Below, one piece after another: positions 27,588 to 37,349 of a stretch of 64,000 bases of DNA (the first letter of the stretch is position 1; each line of letters begins with the position of its first letter). Source of the stretch: Microtetraspora sp. NBRC 13810 (lineage in GTDB: Bacteria; Actinomycetota; Actinomycetes; Streptosporangiales; Streptosporangiaceae); NCBI RefSeq assembly GCF_030268685.1, contig NZ_BSRQ01000008.1:320698-384697 (forward strand), given 5' to 3'. The notes beneath the pieces were generated by a model that was given only the letters and a program-made list of their open reading frames with translations, was not told the DNA's origin and ran no database searches. The translations under genes were made by a program, and so were the position numbers.

Positions 27588-28634
27588 TCAGGAGCATTCA
27601 GAACAGGATGCGGAACCCGTGGCGAACATCAAGGCGGGCAGGCGTTGGAAGCAGCGCGAGCAGGTTTGCTCGCTAACTCGGGGAGCGCACTGGCATCGCT
27701 GGCACTCGGGGCAGCGTGGGCGTCCACATGCGCGGCATGGGGCCTCGAAGGGGGTGAACTCGTGGCGGCATTCGGTGTGTTCGCAAACCCAGCCGGGGGC
27801 CACCGGCCCGGTGGCGGGTGAAGGAGGCGCGAAGTCCAGCCAGGGCGCGCGGTCGCTGACCGCCACCAGCAGGAGGTAGCCACCCATCGGTACGACTTGC
27901 GCATGCAGTTCATCGCCTTGGATACCATCGCGGTAACGCACCCGGGTACGTCCAGCGGCGCGTCCGGAGCCGGCCAAGGCCTCGCGCACGGTGCCGATGT
28001 CGCTCTGCACACTGCCGCGCGCGATCGGCGGGAGACCGATGCTGGTGGCGAAAGACACCTTGCCCTCCTCGTTGAGGAGCACGATGTGGCCCGGACTCGG
28101 GAGGCGTTGCGCTGCCCGGACACAGGCGGCGGCCCTCGAGGCGACTGACGCCTGCCAGAGATCCACGATCTGAACGGCGGTCGGGCCACGCGCCCCGATG
28201 AAGCGGTCGACCAGCGAGGGCGGCAGGAGGATGTCAGCGGCGAAGGCGTCGCACGCCGCGTCCTCCAGCGCGATTCCACCATCGGGCTGCTCCAACAGCA
28301 CGCCCGCCAGCGTCGGCTGGTCCTGCTGAAGATGGTGACCGAACTCGTGCAGCACGGTGAAGGCCCGGCGACCGGCGCTGGTGGACACGGCTACGCCCAG
28401 GATGGGTGGCACCGCCTCGGCGATGTATACCCCGGCCACACTGCACCCCGCGTTACCTGGACGAGCACCGGTTTCGGCCTCGGGCACCAGCCGCACCTCA
28501 AGATCGGTGAAGGTCGACAAGGCAGCGAAGGGGTCGGCGCCGAGTCGCGCGGCCACCCCGGGGGACAACTGCTCCAGCACGCGCATCATCGCCGTCACCT
28601 GGGCGGTGATCAGCTCACGAAGCACGAGCGGCAT
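27588..28634 (-). CDS. ImmA/IrrE-type metallopeptidase with C-terminal zinc ribbons
   Basis: The protein has 348 residues. The protease motif is FTVLHEFGHHLQQDQP, with the supporting acidic helix EDAACDAFAADILLPP, typical of ImmA/IrrE. The last ~70 residues are Cys-rich: CEHTECRHEF, CRACGRPRCPECQRCQC and CSRCF, so one or two zinc ribbons follow the protease domain. Its ATG at 28634 follows the TGA of the XRE-like gene with no spacer, so the two are co-translated. It probably cleaves or controls its upstream partner, inferred from the known ImmR/ImmA pattern. Confidence 0.75.
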   Translation of the reverse strand: MPLVLRELITAQVTAMMRVLEQLSPGVAARLGADPFAALSTFTDLEVRLVPEAETGARPGNAGCSVAGVYIAEAVPPILGVAVSTSAGRRAFTVLHEFGHHLQQDQPTLAGVLLEQPDGGIALEDAACDAFAADILLPPSLVDRFIGARGPTAVQIVDLWQASVASRAAACVRAAQRLPSPGHIVLLNEEGKVSFATSIGLPPIARGSVQSDIGTVREALAGSGRAAGRTRVRYRDGIQGDELHAQVVPMGGYLLLVAVSDRAPWLDFAPPSPATGPVAPGWVCEHTECRHEFTPFEAPCRACGRPRCPECQRCQCAPRVSEQTCSRCFQRLPALMFATGSASCSECS

Positions 28635-29552
28635 TCAGTTCTCCAAGGTCACCTGAAAGTAGCGGTCGATGCGTTCCTCCCAGACAGGGTCCTGAGACTG
28701 GCCGGTCTGGCGCGCGGCTTGCGCGTTCACCCCGTAGGTCGCTGCGAGCCAGGCGCTGTGCTCGCTGATACCGCGTTTCCGGGCCAGCCGCATCACCTGT
28801 GCGCGGCGACGTGGCCTGCTCATCTGCACCACAAGAGCAGCAGGAGGCGAGGCGTTGGCCTCTAACACCGCCTCCTCAGTGATGCCCAGCAGAGGCGCCA
28901 GCACCCTCGCCTCCGCATCCTCCACGGCGACCTGTCCCCGCCGCAGCGCCAGCGCCCGCTGCGGCGAGACGCCCATCGCGTCGATCAACCGTTGCGGGCT
29001 GAGGGAAGCCGCAGCCATCAGCCGAGCGAGATCTCCAGACCCCGAGGGAGCCCACTTGGCTTCGACGAACTCACGCATCGCGTCCTCTAGCCTGGCCCGC
29101 ACTTCATGCCGGGGATCGGCCGCGCTGACAGGGTCACTGCCGCACCGAGCGCCTCCGGCGATCGCGTCGGCCTCCCACCCCGATCGTGACACGTCCACCG
29201 CGACGGTCCCGATCTGACGGTCAAGGACGTACATGGGAACACGGTGCGTCAGATCCGTCCAGACCGTCAGCGTCACAGCGAGGGATGTTTGATCAGAGGT
29301 CAGTACGAGTGTCCGTGCGTCGGCGACGCGGTCATACAGCATGATCGGCATGGCGATGACCGAGACGTCCGCCTCCATGATCAACAGGAGTTCGACGATC
29401 TCACCCCAACGAGCCCGCCACAATTGGGCTGGAGCAGGATCACCAGGCTCGGCCTGCACCACCGCGCGGACCTCGTCGGGTATTCGAACCGCGCTGACCG
29501 CGGCCATGAGCCGGCCAAGTCCCTGCTCTCCATCTCGTCCCACCGACGACAT
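28635..29552 (-). CDS. XRE-like regulator in a sigma / ImmA operon
   Basis: The protein has 305 residues; the ATG at 29552 follows GGAGGAG at four bases. The N-terminal ~150 residues contain strands (SVIAMPIMLYDRV, TLTVWTDLTHRVPMYVLD) of unknown fold. A helix-turn-helix-like part follows at about 170-215 (SPQRLIDAMGVSPQRAL, then LAPLLGITEEAVL). Its stop abuts the ImmA/IrrE start. This order, DNA-binding protein then metalloprotease, mirrors repressor-antirepressor protease pairs of mobile elements. The target is unknown. Confidence 0.6.
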   Translation of the reverse strand: MSSVGRDGEQGLGRLMAAVSAVRIPDEVRAVVQAEPGDPAPAQLWRARWGEIVELLLIMEADVSVIAMPIMLYDRVADARTLVLTSDQTSLAVTLTVWTDLTHRVPMYVLDRQIGTVAVDVSRSGWEADAIAGGARCGSDPVSAADPRHEVRARLEDAMREFVEAKWAPSGSGDLARLMAAASLSPQRLIDAMGVSPQRALALRRGQVAVEDAEARVLAPLLGITEEAVLEANASPPAALVVQMSRPRRRAQVMRLARKRGISEHSAWLAATYGVNAQAARQTGQSQDPVWEERIDRYFQVTLEN

Positions 29553-29603
29553 GCTGCTCCTCCGCTCGACCTGGCGCCACTTCTGTCGTTATTGACAGAC
29601 GAC

Positions 29604-30569
29604 CTAATCCGGGTCGTCGAGTCCGCCGCACAGCTCCACCAACGCCAGCACCACCCTGTCATGGTCGGCGTCATCCACCGTAGCCAGGCGCAGCTGCTCG
29701 ATGAGCGCATCACCTATCGCGTCGGCTCTGGCCTGCCCGATTCCGAGCGCGCCCTTCCACTGACTCCGCCTGCCTAGGAGTGGTACCAGCCGGCGTTCCT
29801 GCGGCGACAGTAGCGCGTACAGTTCACGCGCCCGCACGTCGACATCAACCGCATCCGCGTCGTCAGGCTGATCGAGCTGATCCTCGAAGGACACGAAGGT
29901 CGGCTCGCGAAGCAGCCGAAAGCGCTGCTGCAGTACACGGGCAAGATCCTCAAGGCGGACAGCCCCCTGAGCCGACTCCAGGGTCGCCTCGGCCACCGTG
30001 AGCAAGGCGTCCCTGGTCGTACGGGGAGTCATGCCAGCATGGTTCCACCGGGTGATTTCCACGCCGCGGACGCCGTAGGCGGCGCGCTGCAAGGCATCAA
30101 GGTCGCCCTGCCAGGTCCGAACTGGCCCGCTGGCCAGCATCCACCGATCTCCTTCAACGGGTTGGAACCGGTCGTCGCCTTCGAAGAGCGTCTGCAGCCT
30201 GCGCCGCAGTTGGCCCCGTGAGGTGCCCTTGGCCTGATCCTTGAGGAAGTTCTCGATCGCGGTCAGTAGCAGCCGTTCCAGGGACGGTCCGTCCGTGGCC
30301 CGAAGGTAGCAGTTGAGCAGGAACCTGTGTCCCTGTCCGGGATTGTCGCGCTCCTCCCGGGCGAACATGTCGGCGAGTAGGTGGTCGACAGCGTCGTCAC
30401 TCCAGCTGCTGTGGCCCTCGGGAGGCGGGAAGTTGGTACGTGCGGACCGCGTACATTGCCGTCCCAGCTGCTGCAGAAGCGTCACGCTTGCCGAGCCTGG
30501 CTGCCCCTCACTCAGCTCTTCCAGGGCAGCTTCGGCGATCGTGCCAGTCGCTGGCTCGCCGAACGCCAT
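29604..30569 (-). CDS. Sigma-70-like protein, first gene of the operon
   Basis: The protein has 321 residues; the ATG at 30569 follows GAGG at five bases. AIENFLKDQAK (104-114) resembles the end of sigma region 2, and ALLSPQERRLVPLLG with a following helical pair near residues 250-290 resembles region 4. The middle ~110 residues are not typical. It may be a divergent sigma factor or a sigma-derived DNA-binding protein. A gap of 51 bases precedes the XRE-like gene, so the three genes likely form one operon. A role in switching on nearby defence or transfer genes is possible but unproven. Confidence 0.5.
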   Translation of the reverse strand: MAFGEPATGTIAEAALEELSEGQPGSASVTLLQQLGRQCTRSARTNFPPPEGHSSWSDDAVDHLLADMFAREERDNPGQGHRFLLNCYLRATDGPSLERLLLTAIENFLKDQAKGTSRGQLRRRLQTLFEGDDRFQPVEGDRWMLASGPVRTWQGDLDALQRAAYGVRGVEITRWNHAGMTPRTTRDALLTVAEATLESAQGAVRLEDLARVLQQRFRLLREPTFVSFEDQLDQPDDADAVDVDVRARELYALLSPQERRLVPLLGRRSQWKGALGIGQARADAIGDALIEQLRLATVDDADHDRVVLALVELCGGLDDPD

Positions 30570-31034
30570 GGTCGCCTCGTCATCGTCGTAGGTGTGCGAA
30601 CCCGTAGCTCGCGGGACCCATTACGGCAGGCGAGGAACTGATGCTTCAACAGCGGACTCCAGGCATGCCAACCACAACTAGTAGAGGGTTGCGCTGGTGA
30701 CCCTACTACATATTGTGGTCTAAGGCTAGAAGTGCGTCCGCTGGTGCGCAATCACAGGCGGTGATTATCTGGGAAGTGCCTGCTCATGCCCTAGGAGTCG
30801 CAAAGCTCCGGGCGTGTCGCGGCGTTGCCGTTGTTGTCCACGGGTGGATGCCTTGGCGGGGCTCCACAGGTGCCTTGGCTGGCCAGCGGACGGAAAATCT
30901 CCTTGGCCGGGAAGTACCACTCGGCGCGAGGTTCGCTGAGAGCGAGTTTTGATCGTCCATGTGCTTCGTCTTGACGGGCAAGCCGTTGAGGCATTCTGGC
31001 TTTGTCTTCTATTGATCATCGCCGAGGTCTGTTG
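30570..31034. other. Gene-free region upstream of the sigma-like operon
   Basis: No coding frame is convincing. An imperfect inverted repeat, AGTAGAGGGT ... ACCCTACTAC (about 30680-30711), followed by AT-rich CATATTGTGG, lies about 110 bases upstream of the sigma-like start and could be its operator or promoter. The remainder leads into the attachment-site repeats. Confidence 0.35.
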
Positions 31035-31110
31035 TGACGCTGACGGTTCAAATGATCTACCGTGTTACACGGTCCGTACACAAGAGCAACCACGGAGCAA
31101 CCAACCATGA
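31035..31110. repeat. Integrase arm-type repeat, copy 4
   Basis: This copy (AAATGATCTACCG, CCGTACACAAGAGCAACC, CGGAGCAACCAACCATGATC) matches 24445-24531 and lies 65 bases before the tRNA-Met core at 31175. It forms the left arm of an attP-like arrangement. Confidence 0.65.
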
Positions 31111-31174
31111 TCAAAAAAGCGATCCGAGGCCGGCGAGAACCGAGAAACCCCAGGTCGAACGCGGTATTGGAGAG

Positions 31175-31216
31175 TAGGGCGGGTGGGACTTGAACCCACG
31201 ACCCACGGATTATGAG
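31175..31216 (-). repeat. tRNA-Met(CAU) 3' remnant, second attachment core
   Basis: On the minus strand it reads anticodon loop CTCATAA, T arm GTGGG-TTCAAGT-CCCAC and acceptor strand CCGCCCT. It lacks the encoded CCA found in the 2615 copy. The 5' side matches the anticodon stem at four of five positions, but there is no D arm or 5' acceptor strand, so it is not a functional tRNA. It has the same orientation as the first copy, as expected if elements integrated one after another at one tRNA gene. Confidence 0.75.
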
Positions 31217-31229
31217 TCGGTTCCCTCGG

Positions 31230-31490
31230 TGTCGCTCAGTGTCGCGGAGTGACATTTTGTGTCGTTGTAGACGGAATTCTCCTCGCCGTCGTGTCGGAAA
31301 GTGATGATGGATGCCGTGCTGTATTGCGTACACGCGAGCAACCACCGAGCAACCGTGTGTTCTTGACCATCGGCATTATGTGCTGTTTGTCCGCTATCTC
31401 GGCCTGGCTGCGTAGGGCTGGGCTTGCATGATGAGCTCGCGTTCCCAGCAGATCGAATGCCTACGAGCAACCACCGAGCAGCCGTTTGCA
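31230..31490. repeat. Integrase arm-type repeat region, copy 2
   Basis: This is the homologue of 2690-2960. It contains GAGCAACCACCGAGCAACC (31336-31354), TTCTTGACCATCGGCATTAT and a later ACGAGCAACCACCGAGCAGC near 31459-31480. Together with copy 4 it brackets the tRNA core on both sides, which is how an attP region or a junction of two tandem elements looks. Confidence 0.65.
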
Positions 31491-31796
31491 AGCGATGCTC
31501 GCCGCTCAGCTACTGGATGGCGAGGTCGCGGAGGCGTCGGACCGGTGCCTCGAAGTGGTGCTCGGCGCCGTGTTCGACGGCCATGCCACGGCGGCGACCA
31601 CCTGCCCTTCAGGCTCTCCGGCCAGTTGCCGTCCAGCCTTCCGGTCAGGCTCCGCGCGAATCGATGCTCCGGTCAACCCCACAACCGGGTCAGTCCGTCG
31701 GCTTGGTCCGGCTCGGAAGCCGGTCAGTACTCGCCTTACTCCGGACCGCGTGGACTCCCATTGGCGGCATCGCGATGCAGATCTCGTTCCAGAGGA
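31491..31796. other. Gene-free spacer before the gajB stop
   Basis: Short frames only. One plus-strand frame starts plausibly (MLAAQLLDGEVAEASDR), but it has no ribosome site and loses coding character after about 35 residues. Confidence 0.35.
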
Positions 31797-33239
31797 TCAC
31801 GGCACTAGCACCGTTGCATACCTTGCCCTGGTGAGCGCGACGTAGAGCCGACGGTGCGCGTTGACGTTGTTTCGGAGGCCGTTGGCGAGTGCTCGATGGT
31901 CGTCCTCAGTCGCCTTGTAGCCGACGACATTCCACTCTTGTCCCTTGGCTTGGTGGACCGTCAGCCCTGGGATGTAGCTGAGAGCATCTGCAGTCGTACG
32001 GAGCCGGATACGTTCGATGTACGCCGCAAGATGAGGGCGTTGCAAACGAAGGCGGGCGTTGCTGCGTCGAAGTATGGCAATCATCTCTTCTGACGCAGCC
32101 TCGGTTGCTTCATTCGGTCGTTGCAGCACACTTAGCGCTTGGTCCATCGCATCAGACAGATTCGTTTCTGGCGCTAGCCCGAGACGGTTTAGAGCCTCGT
32201 GCACATAGACCGCTGACGTATTGAGGACCTTCCGTGTGATGTGGTTTAGCAGCAATGTCGCGGCGGCCATCCCATTGGTCGTGGGTTGGCCGAAGGAAAG
32301 CGGCAGCACGTGTGGCCCGGTCTCCCATAGGTCGTCCCACCGGCTGGCCAATATCACATCGACCTGCTGTTCTGGTTCCATAAAGGAAACGTTCGCCGGT
32401 ATACCGGACCGCATTGCGGCGGACAAGCTTTGGGTGGCGGCACTGCGGAAGCGGAACGATCTCGTCAGCGAGTGGGAGAGGAACCCAAAGTCTGCGATTA
32501 GCTTTGGTACTTCTGCAGGCGTTGCGCCGCGGAAGGCATACAGAGCCTGCCACGGGTCACCGATGAGCGTCACTGGGATCCCCAGATTGCAGGCGAGACG
32601 GATGATCTGAAGGTCGAGTTCGTTACCGTCGAAGACCTCATCGACTACGAGCGCCCGAACGGCGTCGAGCATGTAGTCCGCGATCGCCCTGGATAACGCT
32701 CCCTCTTCAAGGATCGCGGTTATAAGTGCTCGAACCTCCTCATGTGTGCAGTGTCCATCTGCAAGGGCCTCGGCGAAGATACTGGTCTCTCGGTAGCTGA
32801 CCCGGCCATTGGTGATCGTGAGATATGGATAGATGGGTTTCTTTGGATTGATCTTGATACCCCAGATCTCCCACTTGTCGCTGACTGTTAGAACTTGGTG
32901 TCCGCCAGGCCATTGGAGGAGCCCGCGCCGAAGTAGGTGCGTGACTAGGTCGCGCAGGAAGGCGTCGAACGTGTCGACGCGGTGGGGCCAGGCCAGTGCG
33001 GTCCCACCCCACCGGTGCTTGATGCGTTGCTTGAGCTCGGCGACCGCTGCCCGCGTGAAGCTAAGGGCGACCACCGCGCGCGTATCGGGTTGTGTCGTGT
33101 AGCGCAGCGTGCCGAAGCGTTCCGCAGCGACCGCTGTCTTACCTGATCCCGGCGACGCCTCGATGTAAAGACGTGAGTTCCTGGATGTTACGGCGGAGAG
33201 CTGCTCACGAGTCAGGTGCGTGTTGCTAATCCTGGACAA
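31797..33239 (-). CDS. gajB: GajB-like UvrD-family helicase of Gabija
   Basis: The protein has 480 residues if started at the TTG at 33239 ([13 protein letters not shown]), 14 bases inside gajA; the upstream frame is only the shadow of gajA. UvrD/Rep motifs are [16 protein letters not shown] (Walker A), [21 protein letters not shown] (motif II, with V-F instead of the usual residues before D), [27 protein letters not shown] and [12 protein letters not shown]. GajB senses DNA ends and activates the GajA nuclease in Gabija. The length is close to that of known GajB (about 490). It is translationally coupled to gajA. Confidence 0.82.
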   Translation of the reverse strand: MSRISNTHLTREQLSAVTSRNSRLYIEASPGSGKTAVAAERFGTLRYTTQPDTRAVVALSFTRAAVAELKQRIKHRWGGTALAWPHRVDTFDAFLRDLVTHLLRRGLLQWPGGHQVLTVSDKWEIWGIKINPKKPIYPYLTITNGRVSYRETSIFAEALADGHCTHEEVRALITAILEEGALSRAIADYMLDAVRALVVDEVFDGNELDLQIIRLACNLGIPVTLIGDPWQALYAFRGATPAEVPKLIADFGFLSHSLTRSFRFRSAATQSLSAAMRSGIPANVSFMEPEQQVDVILASRWDDLWETGPHVLPLSFGQPTTNGMAAATLLLNHITRKVLNTSAVYVHEALNRLGLAPETNLSDAMDQALSVLQRPNEATEAASEEMIAILRRSNARLRLQRPHLAAYIERIRLRTTADALSYIPGLTVHQAKGQEWNVVGYKATEDDHRALANGLRNNVNAHRRLYVALTRARYATVLVP

Positions 33240-35205
33240 GGCCAGTCCAGATGAAGTCGTCAAGGGGCTGCTGATCGAACTCTTCCGGCGGGATACCGCC
33301 GTCCTGCTCAGGGTTGGCCGCAGTCGCTGGTGCGACATTCGGGTCATAGAGGAAGTCGAAGAGGTCGGCCATGTGTTTCGGCACTTGAACTGATTGGGGA
33401 GCATGGTTGATGCGATCCTCAAGTTCTGCCGCAAGGTGAAGAGCGAACTCACCTTTGTCTTTCGCGGCGGCACCTGGTGGGAGGGCAGCTCCGTTATTCC
33501 TACTCGCTGCCACACCGCTGCGAAAAAGCTCGTGAATCGTGATGGGGGAGATGGGGTCCGGATGGGGGACACCGATGGCGGTCAGTGCCTCAGCCACGGC
33601 CATCTCGTTTCCCTTGACGATGGCGGGTTCCAGTGTTGGATGGCTTGGGAAGTATCCAACAACGTCGGGAGAGTGATCTGCGAGCCACTTAGGGCGTGTG
33701 GGTACCTGCCCCATGGGCTGATCGCTGTCCCGCATGATCGCGAGACGGTCGCAGATTTCCTGGCCTTGGGCCGCCAGTAGTCGAACGGCCCATGAGCCGA
33801 CTTTGTGACCCATTGGAATGATTCCTAGGGCATTAACGAACGACTGCTTCTTTCGATCCATGCCCGCCCATGACCTGCCGAACTGGCGCAGGATCGTGAC
33901 ATCTGTGACGCCCTCAACAAGGACGAGGCGCTCGGCAAATAGAGCCGATGACCGCATCGCGTCCATATGGAGGCGCGCCTTCGTCAATACCGTGTTGCGA
34001 TCCACGATGGGCAAACTGGCCACAGTACGCGTTGCTCGTCCGCCGTTCCGGAGCTGGCGCATAATGATCAGCTCTGTGGGTGCACAGGCGGAGATGATGT
34101 CGGACGCGCTGGTCGTCAGGATAACCTGGAGCTCGGGACGAGTCTTAACCATGCCGCGTAGGTAGCGGACAAGCCCGTGTTGCAGTTGGGGGTGCAAATG
34201 TGCCTCAGGTTCCTCGATTACCACAGTCGCGTGAAAAGCAGGCGTTGGGAAGAAGGCGTCCTCCTCCAGTTCGCGCTCTTCGTCCACGATCCGAAGTTCC
34301 GCTTCGGGGTCCAGTTCCGCCTCTCGATCCTCGGGCGTGTCTTTGCGATCGCCGTCCTCGCCGGCACATGCTGCCAACTGGCCTGACGGAGCAGTGAGAT
34401 CGGGGATGGCTGCCAGCGTCACCGCGATATGGAGCAGGTTCACATAGCCTAGACTGCTGATCTCCAGCCGGTGGGCTTCCATACGATCGTCCGTGGCGGC
34501 GAGCAGCAACTCCAGCACGCGAGCCAGGTACGCATCATCTATCTGCTGGCCACGCACGAAGGGAACGTGCGGGTTGATCCCATCAGACAGATCCGCGAGA
34601 TACTCCCCGATCCTGTCCTCAACTTCTTGGATCAAAGGGTCCTTTGAGAGCTCCTCCAGCAGGTACTCAGCCCGGCGCCTCAAGCCGTAGAGACTGCGTC
34701 GTCCGCTGATTCGCTGCTGGTGAGCGCGGAGGAGTTCGATGAGCACTCGCGCTTCGCGCCTCGCTAGTTCGTCGACGGGGTTGCGATCGGCGGGCAGGTA
34801 AACCAACCGGATGTAGTTCTCTCCTTGCGGAAGAACATGATCAAACTCTCTGCCGACCTGTCCCATGCGACGAAAGAGTCGCCGAGACCAGGTGATCGAG
34901 GCGCCGCTCGTCCCCACGCCCTGGGCGCCCAGCAGTGCGTCAAGAGGACCTGCGCCTGGGCTGGAGGACCCCGCCTGCTCGTACGTGACGGAAACCCGGC
35001 GGGGTGTGGCCCCAAGCAGAGACCCCGGGAACCGGCCGATCCAGGGAAAGACCTCGCGATGCGCGAGGTAGATGGCCTCGCTGACCGTGCTCTTCCCCGC
35101 GTTGTTGGGGCCCGCGAGGACGCTGAACCGCCCGGGGAATTCACACTCGATGGGGCTCGTGGCGCTTGCCCGAAATCCACTCACCGTAACTCGCTTGAGA
35201 AGCAT
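33226..35205 (-). CDS. gajA: GajA-like OLD-family nuclease of Gabija
   Basis: The protein has 659 residues. The N-terminal ABC-type ATPase has GPNNAGKST (32-40, Walker A) and a late signature region [15 protein letters not shown] (Walker B). The C-terminal Toprim domain has [13 protein letters not shown] (Glu 431) and MRDSDQP (Asp 493, Asp 495), the metal-binding set of OLD endonucleases. It is somewhat longer than the founding GajA because of an acidic insert of about 40 residues before Walker B. It is the first gene of a two-gene unit just past the second attachment site. A stand-alone OLD nuclease was considered; the coupled UvrD helicase favours Gabija. Confidence 0.85.
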   Translation of the reverse strand: MLLKRVTVSGFRASATSPIECEFPGRFSVLAGPNNAGKSTVSEAIYLAHREVFPWIGRFPGSLLGATPRRVSVTYEQAGSSSPGAGPLDALLGAQGVGTSGASITWSRRLFRRMGQVGREFDHVLPQGENYIRLVYLPADRNPVDELARREARVLIELLRAHQQRISGRRSLYGLRRRAEYLLEELSKDPLIQEVEDRIGEYLADLSDGINPHVPFVRGQQIDDAYLARVLELLLAATDDRMEAHRLEISSLGYVNLLHIAVTLAAIPDLTAPSGQLAACAGEDGDRKDTPEDREAELDPEAELRIVDEERELEEDAFFPTPAFHATVVIEEPEAHLHPQLQHGLVRYLRGMVKTRPELQVILTTSASDIISACAPTELIIMRQLRNGGRATRTVASLPIVDRNTVLTKARLHMDAMRSSALFAERLVLVEGVTDVTILRQFGRSWAGMDRKKQSFVNALGIIPMGHKVGSWAVRLLAAQGQEICDRLAIMRDSDQPMGQVPTRPKWLADHSPDVVGYFPSHPTLEPAIVKGNEMAVAEALTAIGVPHPDPISPITIHELFRSGVAASRNNGAALPPGAAAKDKGEFALHLAAELEDRINHAPQSVQVPKHMADLFDFLYDPNVAPATAANPEQDGGIPPEEFDQQPLDDFIWTGLVQD

Positions 35206-35402
35206 CTGTCGCTATGCTCCCATCCATGGCAGTAGCCCCGTTGTAACCCGCTAAACCCCCGTACAACAAATGATGCCGCGAGCGCACGGTGTCTCGGACC
35301 ACTTCGTGTTCTGATCAGACGGTCCAGGGGCTGCCGAGCTCCGATCCCTGCACGTCATGCGAGAGGTGAGCGAAAGGCCCTCATGTTGGAGATGTAGGGA
35401 GC

Positions 35403-35572
35403 ACATGGGCAAGCTTGCAGCTGCCAGTCAGCCCGGCGGGCGGGCTGGCGTGAGCCTGCCAGCGCTGCCGGGCTCGGTGCACGACGTAACCGTGACTCGG
35501 ACGGCCGGCTTGATCGACGCCTTGACCCACGCTGGACTTATACACCTCGAATGCGCCCAACTACAGCTGTAG
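35403..35572 (+). pseudogene. IS5-type transposase fragment
   Basis: VSLPALPGSVHDVTVTRTAG followed by LIDALTHAGL is the central part of an IS5-family DDE transposase (the usual form is PGSVHDLTAART, then IIDALT). Neither end is present and the frame stops soon after. It is a relic within the 35206-35625 interval, which otherwise holds only the gajA ribosome site and upstream DNA. Confidence 0.6.
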
Positions 35573-35625
35573 CGTCGTCATGCTTTCCCGATTCGCCCGT
35601 CTTGCAGTAGTGGAGAGGGAGCAAG

Positions 35626-36063
35626 ATGGGCGAGCCGGTGGTGTACAAGCGGTGCGGTCGCTTAGCTCAGGACAGGACCTGCCCCGATCTGGCTGACGAA
35701 GGTCACGGTTCGTGGTACTTCGCGATCCAGGTGTTGGGCCCGAGCGGATTTAGGGAGCGGGTACGGCGGGGCGGCTTCCGCATCGCAGAGCACGCCTTGC
35801 AGGTTGCCCGCGAACGGGCCGCCGCCGATGCCTCCGATGTGGTGAATGCCGCGCGCATCGTGGCACAGTGGCTGCGGCACTGGCTGACCATCCTCCAGCC
35901 CGTCTGTGAGCGCACCCGGCAGGGCTACGCCGATCATGTTCGGATCCACTTGATCCCCGGCTTGGGTCGAGTCCGACTGACGGAGCTGTCGCCGGTCGAC
36001 CTGCGTCGCTTCTTTGCCAGCCGGGTTGTTATTCAAATGCTTGATACCTTTTGTCGCTTGTAG
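35626..36063 (+). pseudogene. Tyrosine integrase N-terminal fragment
   Basis: The frame has 145 residues. It reads an AP2-like arm-binding region (GSWYFAIQVLGPSGFRERV) and then the start of the core-binding domain (VAQWLRHWLTILQPVCERT, YADHVRIHLIPGLGRVRLTE, LSPVDLRRFFA). It breaks off at about 36025, where an AT-rich sequence replaces the expected continuation. The catalytic domain is absent. The junction probably marks where the pPIWI-RE module joined the island. Confidence 0.75.
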
Positions 36064-36200
36064 TTGGCTCATGGCATAAGGGCAACGCGGACTACCCTCC
36101 TGATACTTAAAGTCGGGGATTGCTCCGAATGGGCTATTTGTCGTGAAGCTTTCGTGATTGATGGCTGTCCGGCGGCCCGTTTTTGTCGGTGGCGAGGTCT

Positions 36201-37349
36201 ATGCTGCCCCGCATGGCGCAACACACGTCGTCGACTGAGGAAACGACAGAGCCGGTCCGGCCGTGGCCTACCGAGTGGAACACGGTGGCAATCAGCCTTG
36301 TGGCCAGTGGGTTTGTCGAACTGTCACAGAAACTGGACCGGCAGGGAGCCTTCCCGGTGCCGTATCCGCCAGCCTTGCAACGCGGTCTCGACCGGTTGAC
36401 GGCGATGGGCGTCGCGGCCGAGGCGGAAGTACCACGCAGCGTCATGGATTTGGCGGCGTGGGCGCACCGTCCGTTCTCGGAGTGGCCCTTCCGTCCCGAC
36501 GTGGAGGGTCTGAACGACGACGAGTCGCTTTTGATGGACGGCAAGCCCAGCAAGGCGTGCCTGGAATGGGCGGTGGTAAGTGGAGACGTCGAGGGCGAGA
36601 TCCGCGAACGCTTGCTGATTCACGGCGTACTCGACGTGTGCAAGGCGAACGACGATCCCGACGCCTACGTTCGCTTTCGGCAGCTGTTGGTGGAGAAGCC
36701 AGCCATGTCGGAGCGGGATCTGCTGGTCACAATGGCCAAGCCCGGCTATGCGGTACTCGCTCACCATCTGCGTAACGCCTACCGTTCCGCGCCCGCGGAA
36801 GCGCTGGTCGACGGCGAGGCGGTGGTGTGTGGAGGTTGCGGACATCTGTGGACCGTGCAGGTTGACAGTGTCCGCCGGTGCGGTGAGTGGGACTGCCCAG
36901 CGCCTACGACCGTCAGGAAGCGCCTGCCCGCCTCGGAGGGTGTGGTGTGGCTGAGCCGCGAGCTCCGCATGTTCGTGTCCGGTCCTGGACGTGCGGAGCT
37001 ACGGATCGCCAAGGCGCTGGAGCGCGCTGGAATCAGCGTACGGTTGTGGCCCGACTTCGACGCCTGCGACGTCCTGCCCGTGGAGGTGCCGTGGGCGGCT
37101 GACGTCAAGTCGTGGACGAACCCGGTTCGGCTGGCCTGGCGGTTGACCGAGCGCCCCTTCGTGATCCCGCCTGGCGCCGAACGCGGCTTCATCGTGATCG
37201 CGAAGGAGCAGACGGCGGGTCGACCCGAGTACCTGCGGGCTCTGCGAAACCACTGCACCTGGTTGAAGGGGCAGTCCCGCGTTGAGGCGGTGTCGGAGAA
37301 GACGTTCATCGAGCGGGTGGTCCGCGAGTTCCGGAAGGCGCAGTCGTGA
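36201..37349 (+). CDS. pPIWI-RE-associated restriction-endonuclease-like protein
   Basis: The protein has 382 residues from the ATG at 36201; GCGAGG lies just upstream, and an ATG at 36213 is an alternative. The N-terminal ~200 residues are helical. A zinc-ribbon pattern follows: CGGC (210, 213) and CGEWDC (227, 232). The C-terminal part has RAELRIAKAL (Glu 266), WPDFDACD (Asp 285) and AADVKSW (Asp 301, Lys 303), which fits a PD-(D/E)xK nuclease. It is first in a three-gene unit with a DinG-like helicase and a pPIWI-RE protein, as described by Burroughs, Iyer and Aravind. It overlaps the helicase start as GTGA. Confidence 0.78.
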   Translation: MLPRMAQHTSSTEETTEPVRPWPTEWNTVAISLVASGFVELSQKLDRQGAFPVPYPPALQRGLDRLTAMGVAAEAEVPRSVMDLAAWAHRPFSEWPFRPDVEGLNDDESLLMDGKPSKACLEWAVVSGDVEGEIRERLLIHGVLDVCKANDDPDAYVRFRQLLVEKPAMSERDLLVTMAKPGYAVLAHHLRNAYRSAPAEALVDGEAVVCGGCGHLWTVQVDSVRRCGEWDCPAPTTVRKRLPASEGVVWLSRELRMFVSGPGRAELRIAKALERAGISVRLWPDFDACDVLPVEVPWAADVKSWTNPVRLAWRLTERPFVIPPGAERGFIVIAKEQTAGRPEYLRALRNHCTWLKGQSRVEAVSEKTFIERVVREFRKAQS

